Made by a program: the position numbers and the translations under genes
In this document: positions 1 to 11,500 of the stretch, in pieces
Numbering within the stretch: position 1 is the stretch's first letter
How the letters are laid out: each line of letters opens with the position of its first letter
Source: Plantago elongata
Taxonomy: Eukaryota > Streptophyta > Magnoliopsida > Lamiales > Plantaginaceae
Length of the DNA stretch: 39,662 bases
Reading direction: 5' to 3'
Assembly: GCA_036897095.1 (NCBI GenBank)
Contig: JAYMSP010000877.1
Coordinates: 1 to 39,662, forward strand
Notes under the pieces: model-generated
Seen by the model: only the letters and a program-made list of their open reading frames with translations
The model's database searches: none
What the model was told of the DNA's origin: nothing

Positions 1-411
1 GGGGGGGGAGCAAATATTGAGAGTACTTAGTGTAAGTTAAATTGAACTTATTTATAATAAATATGTAAATTAGACTTTAGTTACAAAAATCAATTTTTTT
101 TAACCCATTTAACTTACAAGCACTAATACAACCCTAACAAAAATCAATTCATCATTAAAATAATTTTAATATTTCTTCTCCACTTAAATTTCAAGCTCTA
201 ATTCAACCCCAACCAATTTAATTAATTGTAAATAAACAAGGATAGCTGATTTTTCTTCTCTATATTCTCCAATTGAATTAAAAATAGATCAATTTGCACT
301 AACACAAATTCATATAAAAAAAGATAATTTATTATCATAAACAAGAATATTATTTACATCGATATATTTAATCAAATCAATTATTTATAAGTAAATACTA
401 TAATAATAAAT

Positions 412-438
412 ACACGTAGCGTGTTCTCACGTTCTAGT
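412..438 (+). mobile_element. possible Helitron 3' terminus
   Basis: A 5-bp perfect hairpin (ACACG-TAG-CGTGT, 412-424) is followed nine bases later by CTAG (434-437) and then a T. This is the arrangement of plant Helitron 3' ends: a short hairpin, about ten bases, CTRR, and insertion between A and T. The body would lie upstream (1-411) and its TC 5' end is outside the window or unrecognised. The stem is short, so chance cannot be excluded. Confidence 0.35.
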
Positions 439-1568
439 ATTACATATAAATATATTAAAAATCCCTAATCAAAACATATTATAATGAATGATTATGGATA
501 TTTTAATCGTTTAATTTAGTTTCAAACTTTGATGTGTATTTTAATATTTGAATCTATTTTGTTTGGTGTACTCTCATAATTAATATCATTTTTATTTTTT
601 ATTCATCATTTTATAGTTCAATTCACGTTGAAAAATACTTTTTGTAAATTAAATTTTATGGATAACGAATATCCGTAAATTTATATGTTATTCAACGAAT
701 TTCTCCAATTCGCTCTGGATCGAATAACGGTTAGGCATTTCAGCCATCTGTTTGACCGGAAACGAATCAGATATTATCCAATTGTCTGTTGCGCAATCCT
801 AATTACACCACCTTACAAATCGTTACTTCTGTAGACACGCCAATATATTACATCGATCAAACGGTTTCTCAGCTTGGTAAATACCAACACTCACTAAAGT
901 TCATGTGTTCATCACGAATTACTAAGTAATTAATTCGTAGTCGTGAGAACTATTACACCATCAAATTAAATGATATGATCCAGACGAAACATGCCAATCT
1001 TCAATGCATCATCGATATCTCATTCTCCATGATTATTGGTTGAGGCTATTTTAGAGTCGTGTTATGTCACTCAAGATATTACATTCTTAGTGATAGCATA
1101 TAGCTCATTGGAACATGTGTAAGATATTACAAACAAACGTATAATAATATTTACATATTGTAGTGTTTAGTATATAGATGAGCAATAATTATAAATAAAT
1201 ATTAAATTAAAATATTTATATAAAATTCGACCTCAATTTAATTATCTCTGGGACATATATATTCAACTACTTGTCAAACATTGGGGTGCTATTACCGAGA
1301 ACTCATGGTGCATATACACAAACTGCATATTTGAACACAACAATTCTTTTTTTTTATTACATGAACCGATTTAGTTTGAAATTACCTATACACGGCTCCA
1401 CAAGACTTTATGCAAGAATAGTACGTATACTAGTGATAGTTTTAAATAAAATAATAATATTTTGGTAATTAACATTTTAATTATCAAATATTGATTTGCA
1501 TTATCATTTATTTTAAATATCAGAATAGTAATGTAATATTAAAACAGAAATGCATTCAAAACAATTAG

Positions 1569-1667
1569 TGTAATATGATTTTTACATTTTCCGTTTAAAA
1601 ATGTAATATGATTTTTCAAAATACGTAATATGATTTTCCAGAATACGTAATATGATTTTCCAACTTA
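1569..1667. repeat. short tandem repeat, core GTAATATGATTTT
   Basis: Four copies of a GTAATATGATTTT core begin near 1569, 1602, 1624 and 1646. The last two are spaced 22 bp and share the flanks AATACGTAATATG and TTTTCCA. It is a small AT-rich minisatellite with no coding role seen. Confidence 0.65.
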
Positions 1668-2218
1668 TGTAACACGTCAACAATCCATGGACTTATCAAA
1701 AGCCGTAACAAATATTATTTATTTGTAACTAAATTATATCTTTAAAGAAGTCAAATGAAAAATATGGTAGTCGAATGAAAAATGTAATGTGATAATCTTT
1801 TCAATAGATTTACATTTATTGACACTTTATTATTGATTTTCGGTTAAATTAAAGTATATTTTTGAAGATAACATAGTATAGTATGGGCCGCATGAAAGAA
1901 GAAATGTGATAATAATTTTTAAAAGTGTATATAGATAATTATCAATATAAAAAATGTGTACCAACAAGCATAGATTCATGAAATAATCTATAAAGAGAGG
2001 GATATGAAAGTGAATTTTTGTTTATTTATTCAAAGATAAAAATAAAAAGTTTGAGCCAAATACTAGTGGATACAAAATTGCATTTAAATCCTTACACATT
2101 TTACCAACTATTTACCCCTCCATGATTTACCTAAGTATTATAATATTTGCAAAAATATTTCCCTTATTTATTAATTCCAAAACCACTAATTACCATACTA
2201 TTTCAACTCTAATTTTCC

Positions 2219-2263
2219 AGTCAAACTTTTATCCCATGTGGCATAATCCCGTTGGCTAGTCAA
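2219..2263 (-). promoter_or_regulatory. pair of W-box cores upstream of the WRKY gene
   Basis: AGTCAA occurs at 2219-2224 and 2258-2263 (TTGACT on the minus strand), the TTGACY core bound by WRKY domains. Another AGTCAA lies at 1749-1754. They are about 330-370 bp upstream of the proposed TATA box. WRKY genes commonly have such boxes and many regulate themselves. Autoregulation here is inference, because a six-base core is frequent by chance. Confidence 0.35.
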
Positions 2264-2592
2264 ACATTTTTAAGCATTATCCAAATAAGCCCTCATAGCA
2301 AATCCATCATTATATTTCCAAAAGACAATTATAGTAAAATAATGATATAGTATTTAAAGATATATCCTGATATTTGTCAGTCAGTTGTGAAAGGCAGTTA
2401 GTTATGTACTCATACTACTACTACTAACTGTTATTGCACTTTGCAACACAGTAAAATAAGCAAAGAAACCTCACAATGGTTTCTCATTGCATATCAAATA
2501 AAAACTTCTTTTGTGTCATCACTAAACACATTTCTCTTTACTAACTAGAAAAGCATACAGGAGCATAAAGAAATTGAGTTATCAAAACAAGG

Positions 2593-2599
2593 TATAAAA
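2593..2599 (+). promoter_or_regulatory. TATA box of the WRKY gene (proposed)
   Basis: TATAAAA sits 48 bp before a good donor site (CAG|GTAAAA at 2646/2647). Transcription starting about 30 bp downstream would give a leader exon of only 20-25 nt, followed by the leader intron 2647-3982. The assignment rests on sequence alone. Confidence 0.45.
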
Positions 2600-3221
2600 C
2601 CAGAATAATAGTAGCTCTCTCTTAGTTTGCTCTATTGTTTGGTCAGGTAAAAAAATATGTCATCTTGTTATTCAACTGTCATGATAACTGGTCTCTTGTA
2701 TTTAGATTATGTTGTGGATGCAATTTTTGTTGTGGTTAATAATAATTCTGTGAGATTGAATGTTTATTTCTTGTCTTGTATACAAGAAATAAAAGTTGAT
2801 GGTCCTATCTATGTTTGAGAAAAAGTTGATATTTTTTGTTGGTTTATGTGGTGTTTTCCTAATATGTTGGAATCTTGATAGGGTTTTAGGTAAGATGTTC
2901 CATTTTTATGTTCCTTTAAAGACTGATGGAATGGAATGTTTGGCCATGCATGAGATGATTTTGGTTTGGGTGGAATATCTTATATTTGTTTGAAATGTGA
3001 GATTGTATTTCAGATTTATTGATTTAATGAATTATGAATCTAGCTACAATAGATCTACATGTGTTGCTGAATTAGTAAGTCTTATTAAACAATTAAAACT
3101 CATTGGGATGAACTTTTGAGGAGAATTCTGTCTTGGTTGTTTTGTTTTGAATTTTGTACAAGAAAGATTTGTGATCTCTTTTGATTTGTGTGATTGAATT
3201 TATGTTTGTCCCGTTGCATTG

Positions 3222-3760
3222 CTAAATAAATGGTGTGATTTGTATGGCTTTTTCTTTATCGTGTTGCTTTGCTAAACAAATGGTGTGCTTCGTGAATTTG
3301 CTTTCTGTTTGTCGTATTCGTGTTGCTTTGCTAAACAAATGGTGTGCTTTGTGAATTTGCTTTCTGTTTGTCGTAGCCGCGTTGCTAAATAAATGTTTTG
3401 CTTTGTGTAAATGGCTTTTGTTTGTCATGTCGCGCCGCCTTGCAAAATAAATGGTTTGATTTGTGTAATTGTCTTTCTTTTTTTCATGTCGCGTTGCATT
3501 GCTAAATAAATTGTGTGCTTTGTGTGATTGACTTCCTTATTGTAGTGTCGCGTTACATTGATACATAAATGGTGTGATGTGTCTGACTGACTACATGTTT
3601 GTCCTGTCATGTACCACTGCTAAATGAATGGTGTGATTACTGCGATTGGCATCATGTTTGTCGCGTAGTGTTGAATTGCTAAGTAAATGATTAAACTTGT
3701 GTGATTGGCATCATGTTTGTTGTGTCCTGTTCATGTAGCATTGCTGAGTAAATGGTATAT
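3222..3760 (+). repeat. 59-bp minisatellite in the WRKY leader intron
   Basis: About ten degenerate units line up on the anchor GCTAAATAAATGGTGTG. The anchors start near 3222, 3272, 3331, 3385, 3443, 3502, 3561, 3620, 3679 and 3744, so most spacings are 58-59 bp. Each unit also carries TTTGT(C/T)G and GTTGC(A/T)TTG. The array lies wholly in the proposed 5' UTR intron (2647-3982). It makes short repetitive frames on the minus strand that are not genes. Confidence 0.85.
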
Positions 3761-3994
3761 GCGTTCAATCTGTATATTATCACTTATTTTGATTATGTAC
3801 GTTTTACTGAACCTATATCTGTATCCTATCCAGTTGTGATTGGAAAAAACGATTGACATTACAAATATACAATCAATTGGAATACTCATTTACTACTATT
3901 GGTATGTTTCATGTATCAACTTCTTCAGGTTTTCAGATTCTCCATATTTCTTATTATACTAACTTGACATAACTTGTCACAGATACAAATTCTC

Positions 3995-6900
3995 ATGGGT
4001 ACTTATGATGATTATGTTGCGTGTATGGATGATTGGATGTACTCTCCAGCTCCAGGAGAAACTTTCACGTCCATGCTAGATAATATTGTAGCAGAAACAA
4101 ATGCAGTCACTGACAGCGAAAATATAAGTGGACACCTGTTCCAAGGGCCTCAAGGGCAAGGTGCATTTGGATATCCTGATGGGATATATCCAAGTTCCCT
4201 TAACACAGTAGCAGATGAAAATACAAATCAACAACTTTTTGAAGGTCCTCAAGGGCAAGGTGCACTAGGATATCCTGATGGAATGAATCCAGCCTTACTC
4301 AACACAATGGCACATGAAAATGTAACTGGTAATCTATTCCAAGGTCCTCAAGGTCAAGGTACATTCGCATATCCTGATGGAATGAACCCAAGTGTGCTTA
4401 ACACATTGGCAGATGAAACTATAAATGGAAATCCATTCCAGGGTCCTCAAGGGCAAGGTGCATTCTTATATCCTGATGGAATTAATCCAAGTGTGCTTAA
4501 AACAGTGGTAGATGAAACTACAAATGGAAACCTTTTCCAAGGTCCTCAAGGGCATGGTGCATTCGACTATCCTGATGGAGTGAATCCAAGTGCCGTAAAC
4601 ACAGTGGCAGGTGAAAATATTAATGGACATCTTTTCCAAGGTCCTCAAGGAGAAGGTGCAATCGGATACTTTGATGGAATGAATCCTAATTCCCTCAACA
4701 CACTGGCAGTTGAAAATATAAGTGGGGGCCTTCTCCAAGGTTCTCAAGGACAAGGTGCATTTGTATATCCTAATGGAATGAATGCAAGTTCGCTCAACAC
4801 AGTGGCACATGAAAATATGAACGCAAATACTCTAGTTGAATCTACAAACCCAAATCATGGAGGTTTTAAGGAGAGGGCTGTAGCTAGAAGTGGCTTTGAT
4901 GCCAATGCCCTGAGGATAAACACAGTAAGCACTAATCCTCAAGATTATTCCCAGAATCAGGGAATGATGTCTTCTTGCTGGACGACTCCTCCTGACCTCG
5001 TTAGCCCCTCAGTTTTTCTTGATACTCCTGAATTAATCACCAATCCACTGGTAAGCTCAGAGTATTTAACTATTGTCAAACTTTTGAGATTCCGTATGTT
5101 TCTTGTTTTGCTAGTTTTTAGAATTATGAATATGAGTTGTTTTGTCTGTTATGAATGATCTTGAGGAATAATGTAGTGATTATGAAGCAGTTTTTATCTT
5201 TGGTGAAGATGTATGGACTATGGAGATACGACGGTTTCATACATCCTCCTATATTGTACATTTGAGCATGAGAGTTTTTCAATAGTCTGCTATATGTTTG
5301 ACAGTCAGTTATCACCTATGGACTATGGTTGAGAGTTATAACAGTATTTAACTGATGGAGTTTTCTCTCTGCAGGCTATGCCATCATCTCCTACAGTAGG
5401 CAAATTTACCCCAGCCCCAGATGGGAACAACCAAAACTCTACGCTACCGGTGGATAATTCTGATAAAGGGAAGGAGAATATTTATCCAGACTTCAATGCC
5501 TCGTCATTTCGGTTCAATGATGCTAATCCATCGTCTTATTTTGGTGCTGCTACCGGAGTAAATATCTGCCCCTTCCTTAGCTCGTAATTGTCAAGGATAA
5601 GTTTCTGATACGTTTCTCTGACTTCTTTTTTTTTCTCGTTTGTCAGGTAAACTCCAATTCTGGTTTTGCTCCAGAGTCCTGTACTTGTCCTAATGTTTCA
5701 GATATCCCATTTCCGCCTCAAGGTATAGATAATTCAAATATTTACGCCCAAACCAATACGAGTCTCCAGCAGGCAGATGGTTCCAATCCACAAGACATGA
5801 ATGGAGGCCAGTATCTATCTTCACAGCAGACTCAGAATGCATCTGGTGGTACAGAGTTTTCACCACCTATGAATCCACAAGAAGAAGATGTTGTAGATCG
5901 AAGCAGAAAAGAGCCTAAGCCTATTGATGATGGTTATACTTGGAGAAAATATGGTCAGAAGCAGGTGAAAGGAAGTGAGTTTCCTAGGAGTTACTTCAAG
6001 TGCACACAGGCAGATTGTCCGGCCAGGAAAAAAATCCAACATGCGGCTGAAGGTTTTGGGGAGGCGACTCATAAAGGGTCCCATAACCACCCTAAACCTC
6101 CTCCTATTCGCAGCCCGGCACCTGCAGAAGTGCAGCTTGAGAACCACGAAGCATCTCACATAGGCTCAGATGGTGATATCGCCTGGTCATCTATAAAGTT
6201 AGACAATGTTGATGCAATGTCCTCGATTGCACAGGGGAAAAAAGGCTCTTCGATCTTTCTATCCCAAAAGGGTAGTAAATATGGATACATGGGCAGATTC
6301 GTAAACGGCAAGGATGATGATCGCCTGACAAACCGTGATGTCAGAGTTGAGATACCAGGAGCAGGACCAAAGAAAAGGTTTGTTATCTGAGTATTAAACT
6401 TACGAGCAATTGTTTGGAGATTGATCAAATCATATATTCATGTTCTTTTCTACAGGAAAACTGAAATGTATACTCCAGATATGGGGGCTAGCAGAACCAT
6501 GAAGGAGCCAAGAGTTGTGGTTCAGACAAAGAGCGAAGTGGACGTCATAGATGATGGGTATCGCTGGCGTAAATATGGACAGAAACTTGTTAAAGGAAAT
6601 CCCAATCCAAGGTAATTCACCTTCTGCTGTGTGCATGTTTTCTATTCTTCAAACAAAACATGTACTTATCATATGCACTAGAAATAGGTTAACTAACTTG
6701 GTATTTGGAAATTGGAAATTCCCTTGCAGGAGTTACTACAAATGCACTGACAACAACTGCAATGTCCGAAAGCATGTCGAGAGGGCATCCACGGACCTTA
6801 GCTCTGTCATAACTACGTACGAGGGTAAGCACAACCATCAAACCCCTGCTGCTCGTAGCATCAACAGGTTTTGCCCGGGACATTCAGGCTCACTCCCAGT

Positions 6901-7078
6901 CCAACAAGCCCCAAGCAATCTTAACTCGTCCCAGCCTTCACAACTGGGCTCATTCGGTCTTCCAGGATCAGGTTTTGGATTCAGTAACAGAATAAACCGG
7001 CGTGGGGTAGCACCTGCCCTGGGAATAGCTGGGTTACCAGGAATTCCATCTCAACCATCAACCTCGCTCCGTCAGTGA
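3995..7078 (+). CDS. group I WRKY transcription factor (two WRKY domains)
   Basis: Nuclear DNA-binding regulator that binds W-boxes (TTGACY). Coding exons joined from GT-AG sites: 3995-5050, 5375-5557, 5647-6377, 6456-6611, 6730-7078. They stay in frame and give 824 aa. The start is the first ATG after the leader-intron acceptor (AG at 3981-3982). Residues 48-278 are seven 33-residue repeats. SP/TP-rich stretches at about 337-370 resemble the MAP-kinase target region of group I WRKYs. The N-terminal WRKY domain has WRKYGQK at 512-518 and zinc ligands C532, C537, H559, H561, with an unusual X21 spacing. A PKKRK-type nuclear signal spans the exon 3/4 junction (about 654-658). The C-terminal domain has WRKYGQK at 694-700 with C714, C719, H743, H745 (normal X23) and is split by the family's conserved intron after the PR codon. 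Orthology to one Arabidopsis WRKY is not resolved. Confidence 0.95.
4136..4828 (+). repeat. seven 99-bp coding repeats in WRKY exon 1
   Basis: Seven head-to-tail in-frame units of exactly 99 bp encode residues 48-278. The protein unit follows [34 protein letters not shown] is kept in units 1-4, and units 5-7 read GPQGHG, GPQGEG and GSQGQG. The units are diverged but none is broken, so the reading frame seems to be under selection. The segment is Gly/Gln/Asn-rich and probably disordered. Its complement is also partly open, which is only a by-product of the repeat. Confidence 0.93.
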
Positions 7079-7300
7079 TGCAGCTTTCATGCACTAGCTG
7101 ACAGGAAACCAAACATGGAGCCTTTCACCTATGCTTAACCCATCTAATTACTCCGCATTATATGGTTTATTCTTTGCTACAACATGCAATAGCATTTCAT
7201 GATGTTTTAGAAGTTGTACAAGTATGTAATGGTACAACATTTAAAGCCGCATGAAAAACTAGTGCATGCTCTAGCAAAGAATAAACCGCATTTTAATTAT
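7079..7300 (+). other. 3' UTR of the WRKY gene with poly(A) signal
   Basis: Downstream of the stop codon the only AATAAA close by is at 7280-7285. It lies inside the right arm of an inverted repeat (7164-7287). The exact cleavage site cannot be seen. Confidence 0.5.
7164..7287. mobile_element. small inverted-repeat element (MITE-like) in the WRKY 3' UTR
   Basis: The arms 7164-7188 and 7263-7287 are inverted copies of 25 nt with two mismatches, including 16 perfect pairs (GGTTTATTCTTTGCTA). The flanks GCATTATAT (7155-7163) and GCATTTTAA (7288-7296) match at 7 of 9 bases, as a decayed 9-bp target duplication of a Mutator-type MITE would. The right arm supplies the AATAAA. The alternative is a simple structured 3' UTR or a small-RNA-like foldback. 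Confidence 0.5.
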
Positions 7301-8539
7301 CAGCAGCGTGTACATCAATACCGCTGCGACTATAGACTTACAGTTTACAGCTCTTGAAAATAACAAGGCTTGTTGTTTGTTTGTTTCTCTACAGAAAGGT
7401 CAATACACCCATTGACAACTCTCATAATAATTCGGAACTTCCGAAACTTTTCTCCCCATATGATTGACCATTAGTGTCACATACATGTATACTGGGGATT
7501 TGGATTTTATTTCCTTGGCACATTGTTATGTTATACTTGACCATTTGAGTCATATACATGTAATTTGGATTTGAATTATTTCTCTCTGCATAGTGAGTTT
7601 GTTAGATTACTGCTTTTGTGAGATTATTTATCTTGAGATGGGGCAAGAGGATTACACATACTACTATTAAAAGGTGAGACCCATGTGAATCCCCATCTCG
7701 TGAATTTCACGTGTGTGTCTAGAATGTGCATTACTGAGAGCAGTGTGTGTCTAGAATGTGCATTCCTGAGAGCAATGCACACACCAGACACATAATAAGT
7801 GGGACTCGTGCAGATTCACCTTGTAGGTTTCAAACGTTTGTGTTTAGCATGTACATTACTCTCGCCCCAACAATAATGGAAACCTGATGTGGCAATCGCA
7901 CTGCAAAAATATCCTGCTCGGTTTTCTGTCTTATTAGTTATTTGTCCCAGACTCCCAGTGTATGCAGCACATATACATCATAGATAGAATTGTTATGCAG
8001 AGACTGGAGATTATTGACACTGGCACCAGCTGTTCATAATCTACATCCAGGTTTGATCGATGCTAGGTGAATGAAAGTGTCTGGTCTGTGGAACTTGGTG
8101 TATCCCCAGCATGGAAGATACCAAGATGGGGATATGTAACAATTAAATGCATTTAAATGTAGCATCACTCATAAACAAGAAGTCTATATCATAATGTTAA
8201 CTCTTGATTTCACATGTATAATAGTAGTATAGATCTTTGATTGACTAGTAACCTACTACAGTACTACAGGTAAAATATACTAATGTACAAGAGCTGCTGT
8301 GGCAAATTACTAAATTACATTCAAGGGAGGCCAATGGTGTGCCGTCTAACCTCAAATACATCAGCAATGCCAACATATAACCTACACACAACACCCCACC
8401 TCGTGATACAAAAGATCTCGTAAGTCGTAAGGGTGAGAAAACTTGTACTTGTAGTATGTGTAACTTCAGTATTCTTCACCTAGGGTAGGGACTGACAGAA
8501 ATGTTGACCTCCAAATAATGAGATCTCTCCAGAACAATG
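7301..8539. other. intergenic spacer between convergent WRKY and CLC genes
   Basis: The two genes point at each other here. No protein frame is supported. The spacer contains a 32-bp tandem duplication (7711-7774) and probably the CLC 3' UTR at its right end; no clear AATAAA for the minus strand was found. Confidence 0.6.
7711..7774. repeat. two 32-bp tandem repeats
   Basis: Copies 7711-7742 and 7743-7774 begin GTGTGTGTCTAGAATGTGCA and differ at one base. A more diverged relative at about 7841-7868 sits in a similar flanking context (compare 7674-7742 with 7799-7866), so an older and longer unit was probably duplicated first. Confidence 0.8.
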
Positions 8540-11500
8540 TCATTGGTGGCCATTTAACATTATGGCTTTCACGGAATCTGAATCTTCTTCTATCTGTTGA
8601 TTTGCCGACGCCCTATGATTCAGTTCATCTCTGCAGCACGAGAAAAAAAATAACTTATTAACCATCAACACACCATATCCATATCTTCCTCTAATGGTTC
8701 ATGAGAGTGTGAAGGCGAAGTCATAAATAGTTGAAAATGAAATTGAGAAATATTCATACGATAACAACAGGTATTGGAATTGGGAAGTACCTGATACAAT
8801 TCCAAACTGAATCATAATATAGAATTGCCACGATTCTGCGCTTTCTTTCTCTCTGGCCTTCATCACCACGTTTTACCACAGGTAATTGTTTGATTCCTTT
8901 TGCTTCCATTAGTTGTTTTGCCATAGCCAAATCAGTATCTGGGTAACAAATCAGAAGTCCTCGCTCTCTCCCACGGTAATTTATCCCGCGGGTGAAAATT
9001 GAAGAAACGGTGCATGTATTTACCTGCACGGTATTCAAGATTAACTAAATGATACAGACTACAGGCAAGGTCATTTAAGCATTAAGAAGAATCCAATTTT
9101 TATGGGATTTACTTCGCAGGAAAAAAATAACAATAATTAATTGAGACAATTCCCCTCAAATCGCCATAACATTTGGCTAATCGGTAGCTTACTAAATTAG
9201 CAGATTCCACATCTTGCCCAGATTCACTGAAGTTCAGTGCAAAAGTGTCGATTTCATACAGAAGGGATAGATGAACACTCAAATGATGAAATTGCTAAAT
9301 ATCCTTATCCACAATGGTAAGCAGAGTAACAGGATTTGTTCAAGGAAATTGGATAGTCCATTTCTATGAACTGCCTGTATAGTAATTTCAATACTGATGG
9401 AAGAGAACCTTGTCTTCTGTCTTTTCTAAGCATGCCCTTAAAAGCCTATTCATTATTCTTTGCAGCCAGGTATGATGATGTGGCAGATGTATTACGTGTT
9501 GTGTGGGGTTGCTTTTATCACTTGAATGCATAATTACCTCCCTTCTTAACTTCCTGATGATTTCAAAATTCAGCAATAAAGATTAATCTTAAAATTTGTG
9601 TTGTGTGGGTATGTTTCCTAATATTTGGGAGGCTACGGCGATGATGAGGGCATTTAGCAAAGTAAGAAACGGCAGAAAGGAGGTTAATCTCGGACACAAG
9701 TGATGATATTAACCTTCAAACAAATTGTTCTGGATGCATAGGCATCATTGATGAGGGAAAGCCAAAGAATTATGCAATTGGGGACAATTAGTGCACAGTC
9801 AAACTTTAGGGAGCTAATTTAACAAATTGGCCGAAGTTTCTAACACTAAAATAATCAAGAAAAAGAGTAGAACAGAACATACATCTATGGAATCACTGTT
9901 AGAGGCAACAGCGGAAGCTCTGTACAACCACCGTTTGATGTCACCATATGTCAAAATTCCTTCCAGGTAACCTTCACTATCAAGGACAAGCGCACAATTC
10001 TGTTGACCATCACGCATACAGTTTAATGTCTCTCTCAGCGTTTGGGTTAAAGATACCTTCAAATAGTCATCTGACATGGCCCGTGAAACCTGATGATAGA
10101 AGGAAATGAGAAAGGACTAGAAAGAATTGTCCATTGACAGAAACTGCAACATTTTATCGATTAAGACGAGCATGTTTCACGATGAGATTTAATGGAGCAT
10201 GTGAAAAGGCATACCTTCAACTCTTCCAGTAAAATATCAACATCAATAGGTTCATAGTTGCTGAGATTCCCAATGACAGACAGTTCTATATCACCCCTTT
10301 CACTAGTTTGTCTCCAGGGATCCTCACTTTTGTCTTCAACGGGCGAAAGAACAGCATAACCTCCTGGACTCTTTGCATCTGACGCCTCACTCTCCTTTGT
10401 CTGAGCTGTCACCGAGGGCACCCATATTGCTAATCCTACAGCTCCCTGTTGTAGATAATCAACAGTCACATTTTAAACATTTACAAGTGAACTGGTATTA
10501 ACTGGGACAACAGAATGCCAATATAAATACTCTCAAGAAAAATTATATGTGCCATTACATGCTATAGAATGAAACTCATGCATCAATTTCAGATGCTAGA
10601 AGTTAGCAAGACTTTAGTGATACCAGAAGCACGGTGTATAATTGATCTAAAACAAATAGCATGTTCTCCTCCACTACTTTTCAGCTTAAGTTAAACTTCC
10701 TGGAAGGCCGGAACATCTAAATTCATTTGAAAACGTTAATGATTAAAAAAAACAGCATCAATGTTAATATAAAACAGTTGCATTCGTGTTTTCATGGTAG
10801 GTTTAACCAGATTGCATTCTATTACCATGGTACAGGAGAAAAAAAAGGATATTATTATACTTCTTTTCTTTTCTTTTCTTTTTGAAATGGCAAAGGTGAC
10901 TCGAACCCCTGACCAATTGGTTGGAGGTGAAGCGTATTACCAACTGAGCTACGCTTTTTGTCAATGTTATTATACTTCTAGTAGAAATTTAGTAAGACGT
11001 GCATTTTCTTACACTCAACTGAACAACTTTAAAAGCTTACTCTCTTCTTTTCTTAATCTCGGATTATTAAAATCATTCTCTATTAAGGGAGAGGAAGGGA
11101 ACTGAAGAATGTGCCCTCTGTTTGGTTGCGAAGAAAAAATGTCAAGATGATTTCAATAAGAAAATATAATTAAAATACTGCAAAAATCTTCAGAAGTACT
11201 ATTTACATCATACCTTAATGTTTAATTGTTTCTTCAGTTACAATAGGGCTGCAACTTTACTACTCCGACAACCTAATTCGATCGAATTTGGTAACCACTA
11301 CTTTCCAAATTCCATCTTGAGTAGCCTATTAGTTTCGTAGCCTTAATATTGAAAAAAATATTGGATTTTGGTACTCTGCCAAATTTAAGAGCAGAGTTCG
11401 GAGAAAAATGGGTGTAAAATGCTATAGAACTTCTCAAGCAATGGAGGAAAATAGAAAGTACTGGTTATTAAGCCGCAGAGTATATAAACTGCCTGAACTT

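Larger units (their letters stand above)
1..2590. other. AT-rich intergenic DNA upstream of the WRKY gene
   Basis: No open reading frame here looks like a protein family. The stretch is strongly AT-rich. It holds a possible Helitron 3' end (412-437), a short array of four copies of the core GTAATATGATTTT (about 1569-1667), an interrupted palindrome at about 914-948 (TCACGA ... TCGTGA), and several W-box cores nearer the WRKY gene. The 65-codon frame at 1271-1468 has no recognisable similarity and is not called. Confidence 0.6.

Noticed and set aside
3222..3610. Minus-strand frames encoding repeated KHTICLAKQ-like peptides
   Set aside because: They are read through the 59-bp minisatellite in the WRKY leader intron; the repetition comes from the DNA repeat and there is no family or gene context.
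3974..3994. Extension of the WRKY coding region upstream of ATG 3995
   Set aside because: It uses a TTG codon and crosses a good intron acceptor (AG at 3981-3982), so ATG 3995 is preferred.
4466..4810. 114-codon minus-strand frame with repeats
   Set aside because: It is the complement of the 99-bp coding array of the WRKY exon; unit length divisible by three keeps several frames open.
10890..10955. A functional tRNA gene on the minus strand
   Set aside because: A and B boxes are present, but there is no proper cloverleaf with acceptor-stem pairing; the AAAAG tail and 13-bp TSD make it a SINE.
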